Shown here: piece by piece, positions 13,771-24,866 of the stretch
Numbering within the stretch: the first letter of the stretch is position 1
How the letters are laid out: every line of letters begins with the position of its first letter
Source: Hygrophila difformis
Taxonomy: Eukaryota > Streptophyta > Magnoliopsida > Lamiales > Acanthaceae
Direction: 5' to 3'
Assembly (NCBI GenBank): GCA_030278955.1
Contig: JAOANR010000010.1
Coordinates: forward strand, 10,199,884 to 10,263,883
DNA: 64,000 nucleotides
Made by a program: the position numbers and the translations under genes
Notes under the pieces: generated by a model
Told to the model about the DNA's origin: nothing
Databases searched by the model: none
The model's input: the letters and a program-made list of their open reading frames with translations, nothing else

Positions 13771-13848
13771 ACCTCTATTTATTTGGTTAGCTAGGAGACC
13801 TCATCAATTGGATGCCACGTCATCAACAAACCCCATTTGCAACGTGGC
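13771..13848 (-). promoter_or_regulatory. ABCG25 proximal promoter: TATA-like box and paired ABREs
   Basis: Reading the minus strand, a TATA-like AAATAAATAGAGG lies at 13783-13771, about 250 bases upstream of the start codon. Just upstream are two copies of the abscisic-acid response element ACGTGGC in opposite orientation, at 13814-13820 (minus) and 13842-13848 (plus), with 21 bases between them. Paired ABREs are what ABF/AREB bZIP factors use. The presumed 5' UTR (13522 to about 13745) contains a GGA/CCT repeat at 13627-13648. Motifs are seen; regulation is inferred. Confidence 0.6.
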
Positions 13849-14307
13849 ACTATAGCCACAGAGCCATCTGTCCCCTTCTTGGGACATGAAAATTCAACAC
13901 TTAACTGAGTGATCCCATCATAGTGTATATGTATGTATGTTATGTATGTATAAACTAGTATTTTTTTCTGATCCCTGCAGTAACTTGTATAATATTCCGA
14001 TCCATAGTATTCAGCGCCGTTTCTGTGTCCTCCTCAAGAGTAAGACTCTCTTTTTTGAACTTTAGACAGAAGATAATTAGAGGGTAGGTTGCAGTGCAGT
14101 GCTAGTGGTGGTGGGATGGGAAAGAAAGAAATGGAAATGGATAGTTGGATGATACATGGGGGGGACAGCTAAGCTAAGCTAAGCTAAGCTAAGGATTCAT
14201 GTATAGAGAGGCAGTATTCTCAATCCTGATTAATATAATTAGTGAAAAGACAAGACTCGAGCTAGAGAGGAGGAGGGGAGAATGGTGATATAGATCATAC
14301 TACATAT
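13849..14307. other. Upstream region of ABCG25
   Basis: No coding signal. Contains short TATG/TGTA repeats near 13930-13950 and five tandem AGCTA/CTAAG pentamers at about 14168-14193. Probably distal promoter. Confidence 0.5.
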
Positions 14308-15062
14308 TAGGGGTGGGCAAAATATTTGAACCGATTCGTTGAACCGCTGAATCGAATCGAAATCGAACCGTATTTCCGGTTAACCGATGACCCCGGAGCA
14401 AATACAAATATCATATTTCAGTATTCGTCCGGTTCAAATACAAATACAAATACTTTAATTTTTTTCCCCGGTTAACCGAACCGAACTGAATATATTTATT
14501 TTATTTTAAAAAGTTATATATATTGTAAATATTATAGACATTTGATGGTATAAAATTATATAGGTATATATATCATTATTTATTTAATTATTTAAGTATA
14601 TAATAAAACAAATATAAAAAACTAAAGAGCTAATTATCAAAATATATCACCATAATTAATAAGCCTATATTGATTTTTGTCTTTCAGAATACCCTATTAT
14701 TAAAATATACATTTACACTACGATTTGTTACATATACTAACATATTTTGATTACATTGAAAAGAAACATTTGATTCCATAGTTATATATATATATATATA
14801 TATATATTTTTCTAAGTGTAATAACCTCGTCCGACCCTCTTAAAATGTATAATCAAGTTTTCATTTCTTAAATCTTTGAGTTTCGTAGATTTTTAAATAC
14901 TCGAACCGAATCGTTTAACCGCTAAATCTAATCGAAACCGAACCCCCGGTTAACCGAGGACTCCGGTTACAAATACAAATACTGAAATGAAGTATTTGTC
15001 CGGTTCAAATACAAATACAAATACCTAAAAAATTCAGGTTAACCGAACCGTGCCCACCCCTA
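14308..15062. mobile_element. hAT-type MITE
   Basis: Ends TAGGGGTGGGCA and TGCCCACCCCTA with 8-bp target duplication CTACATAT (14300-14307 and 15063-15070). AT-rich interior with an (AT)n run near 14789-14807 and CGGTTAACCG-type subterminal motifs. Related to, but distinct from, the intron element at 11312. 755 bp, no transposase. Confidence 0.9.
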
Positions 15063-16324
15063 CTACATATGGGGATGATGATGAGGATCGGAGGCATTAT
15101 ATTGAGTTGACACTACACCATATACTGAGTTCAAGTAACCCAGCCAGTTGGCCATATTCAATTCAATTCATCCATTCATTCTTTTTTAATTTAAATGAAG
15201 ATCATCATATATCAAGTTGGGATAAATGGGATGTTCGTCGATTTGCTACCCAGATGCATTCACACAATGATTATTCTCAAGAAAGTAAGTGGGCATCATG
15301 CTAGTTGTGAACAATATGCACTGAATTGAAGAAGTGCATGTCTGTCTGGGGGCACAAAAGGCTAATTAAGTTGGCAGCAGAGTCTTCGTAGCTAGCCTTT
15401 GTTTGGCTGTCCAATTCCATCTAAAGAGAAGCTAAGCTAAGGGCAAGACAAAACAATAGTACATCTTCTACTTTTGTAGGGTATAAAGTGTTTTTCTTAT
15501 TGACTTTAGCTAGATCATATATATCCCTCCAGGCTCCATCCACATCCGGTGATTATAACAATGCCTTTATCAACAGGGAATTGAAGATGAAATATATACT
15601 GTACAAAACTCATGAGGAAACCATGGAAATTAAAAAGGAAAGTAAAATAATAATAATAATAATAATAAAAAAAAGGGTAGAAAAACCAATTTTCTAAGGT
15701 GCACCGAAAATTCATCATTAAAATATTACCGCCCAACCAAGCTAAACAAGCAGATTATTTAATAGTTTAATTTGGGCTGTTAATTAATTTTGGATTCTGT
15801 ATGGTAATTCACCGAAAAAGGGGATGGGGAATTGAAAAAAAGGAGAGAAGCAGCAGCTGAGAAAGAAAATACATGCATGAGATGGGTTATATATATTGGC
15901 TGGATATTAAATCATGATTGATTAAATTGACTTTCATGCACATACATACAGTGAAATCAAAATTGATGATCACTGTGCATAATTAATTAATTACTCAAAA
16001 TTTATAGTAGTATTTGTTTGGAAATTAGGATTTGAGCCAAAAATAGAGTACTATTGTGATACCTCCTGTCTGTCTAACAGTTGGGGATTCAATTGATCAA
16101 ATTTTGGTTGTGCATATATGATGCAACTGAGACTAATTAAGTTGGTTCTATGTTCATATAATACTATATAGTTGATCATCATCTTTGATTTGAATTGATT
16201 TGATCTAATAACATTAATTGGAGTATAGGTGAGTAGTGATGAATATTGGAGTAGTGGATGATGTTTGGTAACATTCCTTCCAACTATAATTAAGTCCTAA
16301 TATTTCCTCTCCTCTGGAGCTATA
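15063..16324. other. AT-rich intergenic spacer
   Basis: No gene or clear transposon end recognised. Holds a short (AAT)n run at about 15648-15668. Open frames here are short and low-complexity. Confidence 0.5.
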
Positions 16325-16560
16325 TATAGTGGAAAAAAAGAACAAATGGTCCTTTTTTATTACAAAAAAAAGCTAAATTGGTCCCTTTTTTTTTATTTTT
16401 TTCCCAATTGGTACACTACATATACTAATTACGTCTCAATCAGTCCAATGTTCACTAATTATGTCCTAATTGCTGACGTGTCAAATGTTTTTGCCAAATC
16501 GGTCCCTTTTTTTTTGCAAAAAATCTAATTGGTCCGTTAGTAAATTTTTGCCCCATTTCA
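16325..16560. mobile_element. Partial copy of a foldback-element arm
   Basis: The run from GGAAAAAAAG through AATTGCTGACGTGTCAA resembles one arm of the MULE-like foldback element at 20726-21816 (same spaced AATTGGTCC/CAGTCC motifs). Only one arm is present, so it is a truncated copy. Confidence 0.55.
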
Positions 16561-16774
16561 TACAGTCAAATACACATTTTAAACCACCTATAATTCAATT
16601 TCGCTATATGTAAAAAGTATAAAATTTTGATATTTAAAAACTACATGACAAGACGAATCTAACAAGATCCTACTTGACTTTTTTAACTTGTATAACTATG
16701 TTTAAACTTTAAATCAAAGCATATGTGTGAATAATAGAAAATTAGCCAATGTAGTTATTAAGAAACGGAGGGAG
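16545..16774. mobile_element. Stowaway-like MITE, one end degraded
   Basis: Only the right terminal repeat CGGAGGGAG followed by TA (16775-16776) is clear. The interior (AATCTAACAAGATC, CTTGACT) matches the other members in this window. The left end is lost or eroded. Confidence 0.6.
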
Positions 16775-16799
16775 TATATTTCAATTGGTCCTCATTTTA

Positions 16800-17085
16800 T
16801 GGAGAAAGACCAAAAACCACCGAGCTCTAAAAGAAGATCCACCGCGGTAGCTGCTGACCAGAACTCCCGATGGCATCCAGCGAAAGTACTGCCAAGTCCG
16901 ATGCGAGAATGGGCTTCGCATATAGGAGGGAGTCGCACAAAATGATGTTCTTGGAAAACGTAGGTCAAGCTAAGCGACTGCCTCCTCTGTTGGAAGCTCG
17001 TTCTCAAATCGAATTGGGAAGTACCTTCGGTATGCTGGGCCATAGGCCCTTGTCGAGTAGTCTGTCCCACCCATATGTACTATAA
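16800..17085. other. Possible organelle-derived (mitochondrial) insert
   Basis: A sharply bounded stretch of roughly balanced base composition in very AT-rich surroundings. Its texture (GGCATCCAGCGAAAGTACTG, CTTCGGTATGCTGGGCC) resembles plant mitochondrial intergenic DNA. Overlapping short frames exist on both strands but none resembles a known protein. The assignment rests on composition and impression, not alignment. Confidence 0.35.
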
Positions 17086-17386
17086 TAGCTAGGCACCAAC
17101 GTTGAATATAAGTAAGTAAATATGTGAGAGACGAGACAGATCTGAGGCCTTTTATAATTAGTGGGAATATAATAATATTTGAAGAAAACAAGAAAGAAAA
17201 GCATGGATGATGAATTTGATCGATCGATTGATCATCCATGCATTTGCATTTGCATTTGTTTTTGGTGGCTGAGAGTTGAGTACACGGCATCACCTCACCT
17301 GTTTTATGGTAATTAGTAGTACTAAGTATTTATTGCTCTGTTTCTTCGTTTCCCCCCTACCCCTACCTAGTAAAAAAAAAAAAAAA

Positions 17387-18857
17387 GGAATAATTGCTAA
17401 ACACTTCCTTTTTTTTTTGTCATTTTTGCCCGATTCATCCTATTCAAATTTTTGGCCACTATTAGTCCGCTTCATTTGTTAATTAAAATCAAATCCGTCC
17501 TAAACTCACTAGTCCAAGTCAATTAGAGATTTAATTAGAAAAATTGCCAAAAACATCCATTTTCTTGTCGTTTTGTCCGAATCCATCCTCTACAACCCTT
17601 CAAATAATTGGCTCCAACTGTTGGGGATGAGGACTTAGCCCAAATGGTTAAGTCTCTTGAAACTTCCAACGGAAGGTTGGAGGTTCGATTCGCCACCGGC
17701 CCCCTATCCCTCCCTTTTATTCTCTTTGTAATTTGTGTGGCATGGGCTCCCACCAGGAGCCTTCAATGGCTTCTCCAAAAAAAAAAAAAATTGTTGTGAT
17801 CATTGGATTAAATATAATCTACTTTTGTGCATTATATTTTGTTCTTTTTTATTTCTACAGTCTACATTATACTATCACAACTACAAGTAAATATTTTTAA
17901 TTCATATCATTCTCATGTCAAACATCAAGAAACCTAATTAGATGCATTACATATTCTCATTATATTGCAATCAAATATTATGTTCTTACATATTCCAATG
18001 ACGTCTTCCTTCAAAACAAAAAATGAACATTTAACTATTGACACAACCAATGAGGGCTGATAAACTAGTGGAGTCGACATCCAAGCAAAAGAAGGAATTG
18101 GGTATGTAAATTGTCAATGTGAAAGAGACATTTCAGAGAGCGGATGAATTTGTGGAGCACTCAAATATTGAAAGAAGTGAAGTAGGCAGAGGTTGGAAAC
18201 TTACTTGCTTGGAGTTGATTATTGCCCCTTTTTTTGTATTATTGAAATGAAGTATCATTTCCAACGTATTGATCTGCCATCTGGATTCCAACATGGTTGA
18301 TATTTTTATTTTTTTATTTATAAGAAGTAAGGAGGTTATGATTAGTAAAAGTAGTAACGAGTAAGATCTAGTGTTATTGTTTGCCATCCATTTTTATCAT
18401 GAAGAAAGACGACGATGAAATATTTAATTTTGAACCCACTGTTTAATGACATTGTAATGAGAATATGTAATGCATCTAATTAAGTTTCTTCATGTTTGAT
18501 ATAGGAATATGATATGCATTGAAAACATCTTACTTGCAGTTGTAACAATATAATGTAGACTGTAAAAAAAAAAGAATATAATATAATGCACAAAAGTAGA
18601 ATATATTTAATGCAATGATCACAACAGTTGGAGCCAATTATTTGCAAGGGTTGTAGAGGACGGATTTGGATAAAACGACAAAAAAATGGACGTTTTTGAC
18701 AATTGTTCTGATTAAATCTCTAATTGACTTAGATTAGTGAGTTTATGACGGATTTGGTTTTAATTAGCAAACGAAGCGGTCTAATAAGAACAAAAAATTC
18801 GAATAGGACGGATCAGACAAAAATGACAAGAAAAAAGACGTATTTGACAATTATTCC
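17387..18857. mobile_element. 1.47-kb foldback (MULE-like) element with long inverted repeats
   Basis: The left arm starting GGAATAATTG (17387) is the imperfect reverse complement of the right arm ending CAATTATTCC (18857). The arms run to roughly 17970 and from about 18440. The left arm is interrupted by a SINE at 17624-17790; the right arm is not. The central loop is unique and holds an 84-codon minus-strand frame (18387-18133) with a hydrophobic N-terminus. Flanks are A-rich (possible 9-bp duplication, degraded). No transposase. Confidence 0.8.
17624..17790 (+). mobile_element. tRNA-derived SINE
   Basis: Pol III A box near TTAGCCCAAATGG, B box GGTTCGATTC, a pyrimidine-rich body, the shared 3' part TTTGTAATTTGTGTGGCATG, then poly(A). 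Target duplication TGTTG at 17619-17623 and 17792-17796. The uninterrupted site survives in the opposite arm of the host foldback element (about 18620-18640). Confidence 0.85.
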
Positions 18858-19047
18858 AGAAAAAACAATACTAACATTCATAATATGTGAAGATTATAAT
18901 GCATGATAAGAAGTAGTAGTAGTAGTTTAATTAGGGAATAAGAGGAGTGCGTATAGTAAATTAAATGAGGGTACGTGTTACTAATTAATTGTAATTAGGT
19001 GAAGTACAGTAGGGAACACTTACTTTTCAACAATGTACTAGTAAGTA

Positions 19048-19237
19048 CTCCCTCCGTCCCACTACAAGTGTCTTGTTACTGTTGGACACGAGAATTAAGG
19101 TAGAGTTGGTTTGTGAGTATATGGTGGGGTCCACATAGTTGTTGGAGGGGAAAATTATTTCTATTTATAGAAAGAAGACATTTGTAATGGGACATCCAAA
19201 AATAGTAAATAAGACATTTGGAATGGAACGGAGGGAG
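19048..19237. mobile_element. Stowaway-like MITE
   Basis: Ends CTCCCTCCGTCCC and a CGGAGGGAG complement with TA target duplications (19046-19047, 19238-19239). It is a near-identical reverse complement of the element at 23974-24163. Confidence 0.88.
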
Positions 19238-19717
19238 TACTAACTTGAACCTTTCCATAATACTACTCTCTCACTACAAAAATTTCGCGCTGCTAAAAGT
19301 ATAGAAAAAATTTGAATATAATACTTGCATGTATCGACGATAACTTCAAGTGTCGAAAAAATATACCTAAAAAAAAAATACAAAAATAAAAAGATTCGAA
19401 ATATGTGGCAAAAAGCAGATGCAAAATTAGTTTATAGTGTATCCACAATTAAATGGATTATATATTGAAAATGTTGAACGTTTAAAAAGTTTCATGTTTT
19501 TGGGAAGAATCTTTTGGGAGTTGGTGGATCCGCTATAGCGGATAGCGGATTTGGAGAGAGAATTATGAGAAAATTTGTTCTTCCAATCTACTATCTGCTA
19601 GCGGATCAGCTTACTCCTAAATATCCAACTATGTTATATTTTGAAGCATATTACTCTTATTATTAATATATATGAACTGGCTACTGTTTGAATTTATATA
19701 TGTCAAATTTATTAGTA

Positions 19718-19977
19718 CTCCCTCCGTCCCACCACACTTGTCCTGTTTGACTTTTTTACACTGTTCATTATTCAGCTTTGACTCAACTTTATTTCAAGAA
19801 TATATTTAGAGAAAAATTGTCGAGTTGGGTCTTGTTAGAATCGTATGATCACGTAGTTTTATAATATATATTTTGCATAATTTTTTATTGAACATATTTT
19901 GAGATATTAACAATTGAAAAAGTGCATTGGATTGTGTGCAAAAGTGAAACAAGACAAGTTAAATAGGACGGAGGGAG
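19718..19977. mobile_element. Stowaway-like MITE
   Basis: CTCCCTCCGTCCC / GGACGGAGGGAG ends with TA on both sides. The interior carries GTCTTGTTAGAATCGT, shared with other ~260-bp members here. Confidence 0.88.
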
Positions 19978-20351
19978 TATTTGCTTATATCCAAATAATA
20001 ATAATAATATAAAAGTGTAAGTATAATAATGTGAGGGATTAGGTGGGGCGCTTTTATTACAAGTACTCTCGTCATTGTACTATATTAAGGAAATACTACT
20101 AGTAAATGTGGTGCATGCACTAATACGTACATTTGAAGACAATGATGTAAGAATTAGGGTTAGCTGTTTATTTTTTATTTTAAATTTTTTCTTTATTTAG
20201 GCAAATTATATTAGCCCCCATGGATAGGATAGGATGGGATATACACATTACTCATGGGCAATAGGCATATTATTATTGTTATTATATATAGTAAGTACCC
20301 CTCATTCCCAACTAAGATGTCTTGTTTGATTTCTGCATACAATCAAATGTA

Positions 20352-20603
20352 CTCCCTCCGTCTCATTTTGACTTTTGACACTGTTCATTGATTAACTTTG
20401 ACCTAATGTTATCATAATTATATAAATAGAAAAAATAGTCAAGTTCAGTTTTGTTGGATTCGTCTAATCGTGTAGTTTAAAATATATATATATTTTTTTT
20501 TTATAATTTTTACTTTTCTACATTGTAAGATATTAACTGTGAAACAAATACATTGGACTGCGTGTCCAAAAATTTTGGGACATTTCAAATGGGACAGAGG
20601 GAA
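20352..20603. mobile_element. Nested Stowaway-like MITE
   Basis: CTCCCTCCGTCTC at the left and GGGACAGAGGGAA at the right, with TA duplications, inside the older element starting at 20298. Confidence 0.82.
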
Positions 20604-20725
20604 TACTTTTTTAATCGTTAATATCTCAAAATATATACAAGTAAAAATTATATTAGAAAACTATACAATTAAACGAATCTAATAAGACAAACTCGACTAT
20701 TTTTTCCAATATATACGTATAATAA

Positions 20726-21816
20726 GGAAAAAAATGACAAATAGGTCCTTTTTCTTTTCCAAAAATCCAAATCAGTTCTTTTTCTATTTTATTACCAAAT
20801 CAGTCCGCTACAAATGCTAATTATATCCAAATCAGTCTCTTCTTCACTAATTATGCTCTAATTGCCGACGTGGCAAGGGTTTAAATTTAAACCTAACACG
20901 TGGACATAATATTAATCCATTTTCTTTTATCTTTTGTCAATTCAGTCCTAAACTTTTATTTTGTTCTATTTAGTCCTCTACCCAAATCAGTCATTTTTAT
21001 ATTAATTGGCCTCCAACCTTTCAAATTATTTATTTCAGGCTCATAGCCTTAAATTTTTTTTATTATTACAAATCTATTTATCAAATAAAATTCCAACATG
21101 CTTCCGTAAATAAAATTAAACACCAAACCTCATACATTGGGTTTGACTGCCTTGTTACCGGGTCTTCCGTAAAATTCCTGCATCCATAGCCTTCCAAAAA
21201 GTAAAATTAAATCATTTACACAAAAATTAAAATTAAATCATTTACTCAAACCTTGCTACGTTATAAGGTAGGAAACAACGTATGATTGTACTAATTGTTG
21301 CTGAAGGAAACCAGAACCAATGAACCATCGGTTATGTTCGGGTGGTTAGAGAGAGTCCCTAAAATTCCGGAACTTGGAAAGACCCGGTAACAAGGCAGTC
21401 AAACCCAATGTATGAGGCTGGGTCTTTAATTTTATTTACGGAAGTATATTGGACATTTATTTGATAAATGGATTAGCAATAATAAAAATTTAAGGTTCTG
21501 GGCCTGAAATAAATAATTTGAAAGGTTGGAGGCCAATTAATATAAAAATTACTGATTTGGGTAGACGACTAAATGGAACAAAACAAAAGTTTATGACTGA
21601 ATTCGCAAAAGATAAAAGAAAAGGGATTAATATTATGTCCACGTGTCAGGTTTAAATTTAAATCCTTGTCACGTCGGCAATTAGAGCATAATTAGTTAAG
21701 AAGGGACTGATTTGGATATAATTAGCATTTGTAGCGGACTGATTTGGTAATAAAATAGAAAAAGGACTGATTTTGATTTTTGGAAAAGAAAAATGACCTA
21801 TTTGTCCTTTTTTCCC
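20726..21816. mobile_element. MULE-like foldback element with 9-bp target duplication
   Basis: Arms of about 450-480 bases are mirror images: GGAAAAAAATGACAAATAGG at the left, its near complement ending TTTTTTCCC at the right. The 9-bp direct repeat GTATAATAA flanks it (20717-20725, 21817-21825), the size expected for Mutator-type transposition. The loop (about 21180-21385) has no recognised gene. Confidence 0.88.
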
Positions 21817-21896
21817 GTATAATAATATTGAGTCAAAGTTTATGAATGAATAGTATCAAAAAATCAAACAGATAATCTGAACCGGGACGTAGGGAG

Positions 21897-22567
21897 TAAT
21901 AAATCTGGTGTTGAAGAAAGAAGTTTGGCAGATTGCATAACAGATTCAAATTCAATGGATGAGAAGAAATGGCAGCGGTTTTTACACTTCTGCTTTAGTT
22001 TCTGCTATCAGCAATAAAAATTCATCATGACTGCCGCTTCTGCTTAATTCTGCTACGATTTCAGCGACCTCCCTCTAAATTCCTGTTCCCAATCACAGTT
22101 TCTATTTTTATCCATTCCCGTTTTGGGCATTTCTTTCTGCAATTCCACACGTTGACTTTCCATTTTTAGATTCGGCGGAATTGGGAATGACTATGAAAGA
22201 ATGAATCCATTACCAAATTACCAAATTAAAGAAGCTACTCTCAGTCAGCCGCACTGCCGCACATATATGCCTTGTCTTAAAATACATATTGGGGGCGGAA
22301 ACTCAGAATCATCATACGATAATTAAGCAACACATGAATGATATATACTGCAATATATCAGTGCACATTCTTAATTTATTCTCATCGCTTTTTATTTGAT
22401 TTTTAAAAAAATTAAAGATCTGTTTGTTTGGCGTTTTGAGAGGGAATTTAAAAAAAAAAAAAAAAAAAGAAGAAGAAAAAAAGAATAATCCAGATGAAGC
22501 CAAAGTCACAATTAGTAAAAACAACATAAAATGTTGGTTGGATGAGTATCATAAGCAGTCACTTTTA
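21897..22567. other. Intergenic spacer
   Basis: No gene or repeat boundary recognised. Contains a purine-rich A/GAA run at about 22447-22485. Confidence 0.5.
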
Positions 22568-22841
22568 GGCCCTGTTCTCCGGTGCTTAATTTTTCTGGTC
22601 TGATCTGAATTTATAAGATCTGGTCTGATCTGATCTGAATTTGTCTGGTCTGGTCTGAATGTTTCTGGTATAATCTTATTTTTTTTATATTATTATAATG
22701 ATTTGATCTGAACTGATCTGGTCTGGTCAGATCTTATTTAATTTGGTCTGATCTTAATGTTTTTTATCTGATCTGATCTGATCTGATTTTTATAAAAAAA
22801 TAAGTAATAAGGCCTGAAAATAAGCCCTAGAGAACGGGGCC
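22568..22841. mobile_element. Tourist/Harbinger-like MITE with TCTGATC repeats
   Basis: Inverted ends GGCCCTGTTCTCCGG and AGAGAACGGGGCC are flanked by the 3-bp duplication TTA (22565-22567, 22842-22844), typical of PIF/Harbinger. The interior is made of reiterated TCTGATCTGATCTG-type units. Confidence 0.85.
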
Positions 22842-23446
22842 TTAGTGAAATTTTATTTCGTAAACTTTTGCATTTTTTTTTCATTTTTACTTTGCGTGCA
22901 CTGTGTATCCTCAAGTCACATTGGGTCTAAAACTAATTTTTCGAAAATTCGGTGGGCGTTGAAGGCTTGCGTCTTTCAAAGCAAAAATCTGCATACAGAA
23001 AGGCTTGAATCCAAAACATTTGCTCCCATACTACTCAGGCCAAGTTCTATATGTTTGGTTAATAAACTTTCGCTTTTAAAATATTAACTTCTCTAAAAAT
23101 GATAGTATTTATTTAATAAGGATATATAACTTATTCAAAATTTAATTTAGGTAACATGTTAAAGATAGTATGTTTGTAATATATCATTCAAATTGACTAC
23201 TACTACTTATTTTCCCAAAAGCATGCCTAGACTTATTTTTTTCTTAAATTTGAGTTTAAATTTTTATACCTCCTTTTCTTTTTCAGCAAAAGCCCAAATC
23301 ATGATTGAAATGAGTCATCTATAATACACCTCTATTAAAACTGAAATTTATAAAATCTACGTGAAATATTCAATATTACTAATAGTCAATTGTTGGGTGT
23401 CAAAATAATTTCTCTCTCTGCACCTGCGTCCAATATATACTAAGTA
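22842..23446. other. AT-rich intergenic spacer
   Basis: No supported gene. An 80-codon plus-strand frame at 22845-23087 has a hydrophobic start but no homology that I recognise. Confidence 0.45.
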
Positions 23447-23928
23447 CTCCCTCCGTCCCGCGAAGATTGAAGCCTTTCTTTTGGGCACGGTAATTTAGGT
23501 AGTGGAGTTTAGTAGTTAAAGTGGTGTGGGTATTTGTGTTTAAGATTATAATAAATTTTGATACTGTTTATTGTTTAACCTTGACTTAATATTATCGTAG
23601 TGATGTAATTTGAGAAAAATATTCAAGTGTGGTCTTGTTAGAATCGTCTAATCGTGTAGTTTTAGAATATATATTTTATACAATTTTTATTTGTATCAAT
23701 TTTGTAATATTAAGAGTTAAAGAAATATAAGGGACTTTGTGTAGGAAAGTAATAATGCATTGGAATTTGTGCAGAATAGTAAAAGTAAGTATTTTTAATG
23801 GGATTTGATAATAATTAAGATTCTAATCAAACTTATATTAATTTAATTTTTCTAAAAACGGAAAGGGTTCAAACTTCGTGGGACACCCCAAAAAGGAATA
23901 GGGTTCAAACTTCGTGGGACGGAGGGAG
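23447..23928. mobile_element. Large Stowaway-like MITE
   Basis: CTCCCTCCGTCCCGCGAAG / CTTCGTGGGACGGAGGGAG ends with TA on both sides. 482 bp, longer than relatives, with an internal duplication of GGGTTCAAACTTCGTGGGAC near the right end. Confidence 0.82.
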
Positions 23929-23973
23929 TATATAACTTGTTTTATAGTATAATAAATTCATGTACTTCATATA

Positions 23974-24163
23974 CTCCCTCCGTCCCATTCCAAATGTCCT
24001 ACTTACTATTTTTGGATGTCCCATTACAAATGTCTTCTTTCTATAAATAGAAATAATTTTCCCCTCCAACAACTATGTGGACCCCACCATATACTCACAA
24101 ACCAACTCTACCTTAATTCACGTGCCCAACAGTAACCAGACACTTGGAGTGGGACGGAGGGAG
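23974..24163. mobile_element. Stowaway-like MITE (inverse copy of 19048-19237)
   Basis: CTCCCTCCGTCCCATTCC / GGAGTGGGACGGAGGGAG with TA duplications. Collinear with the reverse complement of the 19-kb copy and very similar, so both moved recently. Confidence 0.88.
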
Positions 24164-24327
24164 TAATAGACTACTATAGTAATAGTTTATGTTGGCAAAG
24201 TGTTTTATGTTGGCGTGGGGTGTGATTATTATATGTGGATTTTTTAGTCCTTAGTTGAGCTTGAGCAGGGAAACGGGAAGTCAATTCAGACGACTGGATT
24301 AATTAAAAAATTTTATATTCCCCAAAT

Positions 24328-24482
24328 TTAGATTTACCCAAGGTAACTTTCCCAACTCCTAATCTATAAATTGAGTTCGAATCCCCACCCATCTTTATCC
24401 CTCACTTTTATTTTCTTTATAATTATATGGCATGTGCTCTCATCACCCTTTTCAGAACTTCAATGGCTTCTAAAAAAAAAAA
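24328..24482 (+). mobile_element. tRNA-derived SINE, degraded
   Basis: A-box-like GATTTACCCAAGG, B-box-like GAGTTCGAATCCCC, body ending CAATGGCTTCT plus poly(A). Same family as the copies at 17624 and 27199. Confidence 0.75.
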
Positions 24483-24600
24483 TTGTGTGCCCGTTTAAAC
24501 TATTATTATTACCATTTACTAATTAGTAGTAATTACTCTTCTTCTTGTCAAAGATTTGTAGGGCCTCCCGACACTGCACTGCAGCCCCATTATATAAATA

Positions 24601-24866
24601 CTTCTTCCATCCCAGTTGAATTGTCCCGGTTTACTTTTGGACACTGTTCATTATTCAACTTTAATTCAATATTATTGTATTAATATATATTTTTTAAAAA
24701 ATAATCGAGTTTGGTCTTATTAGATTCGTCTGATCGTATAGTTTTAGAATATACTATATTTTATATAATTTTCAGTTGTATATATTTTGAGATATTAACG
24801 ATTAAAAAAGTGCATTGAATTGTGTGCAGAAATAAAATGAGGCATTTTAAACTGGAGAGAGGGAAG
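24601..24866. mobile_element. Stowaway-like MITE
   Basis: Degenerate ends CTTCTTCCATCCCAG / CTGGAGAGAGGGAAG with TA on both sides. The interior matches other members (GTCTTATTAGATTCGTCTGA). Confidence 0.78.

Larger units (their letters stand above)
20298..21896. mobile_element. Outer Stowaway-like MITE hosting two nested insertions
   Basis: The left end CCCCTCATTCCC follows TA (20296-20297); the right end GGGACGTAGGGAG precedes TA (21897-21898). The body is split by a second MITE (20352-20603) and a foldback element (20726-21816). Removing both leaves a family-like element of about 250 bp. Confidence 0.75.

Noticed and set aside
15050..15304. 84-codon plus-strand frame
   Set aside because: Starts inside a hAT MITE end and continues into spacer; no family similarity.
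22845..23087. 80-codon secreted-peptide candidate
   Set aside because: Hydrophobic start but no recognisable family, no promoter or splice context; likely chance in AT-rich DNA.
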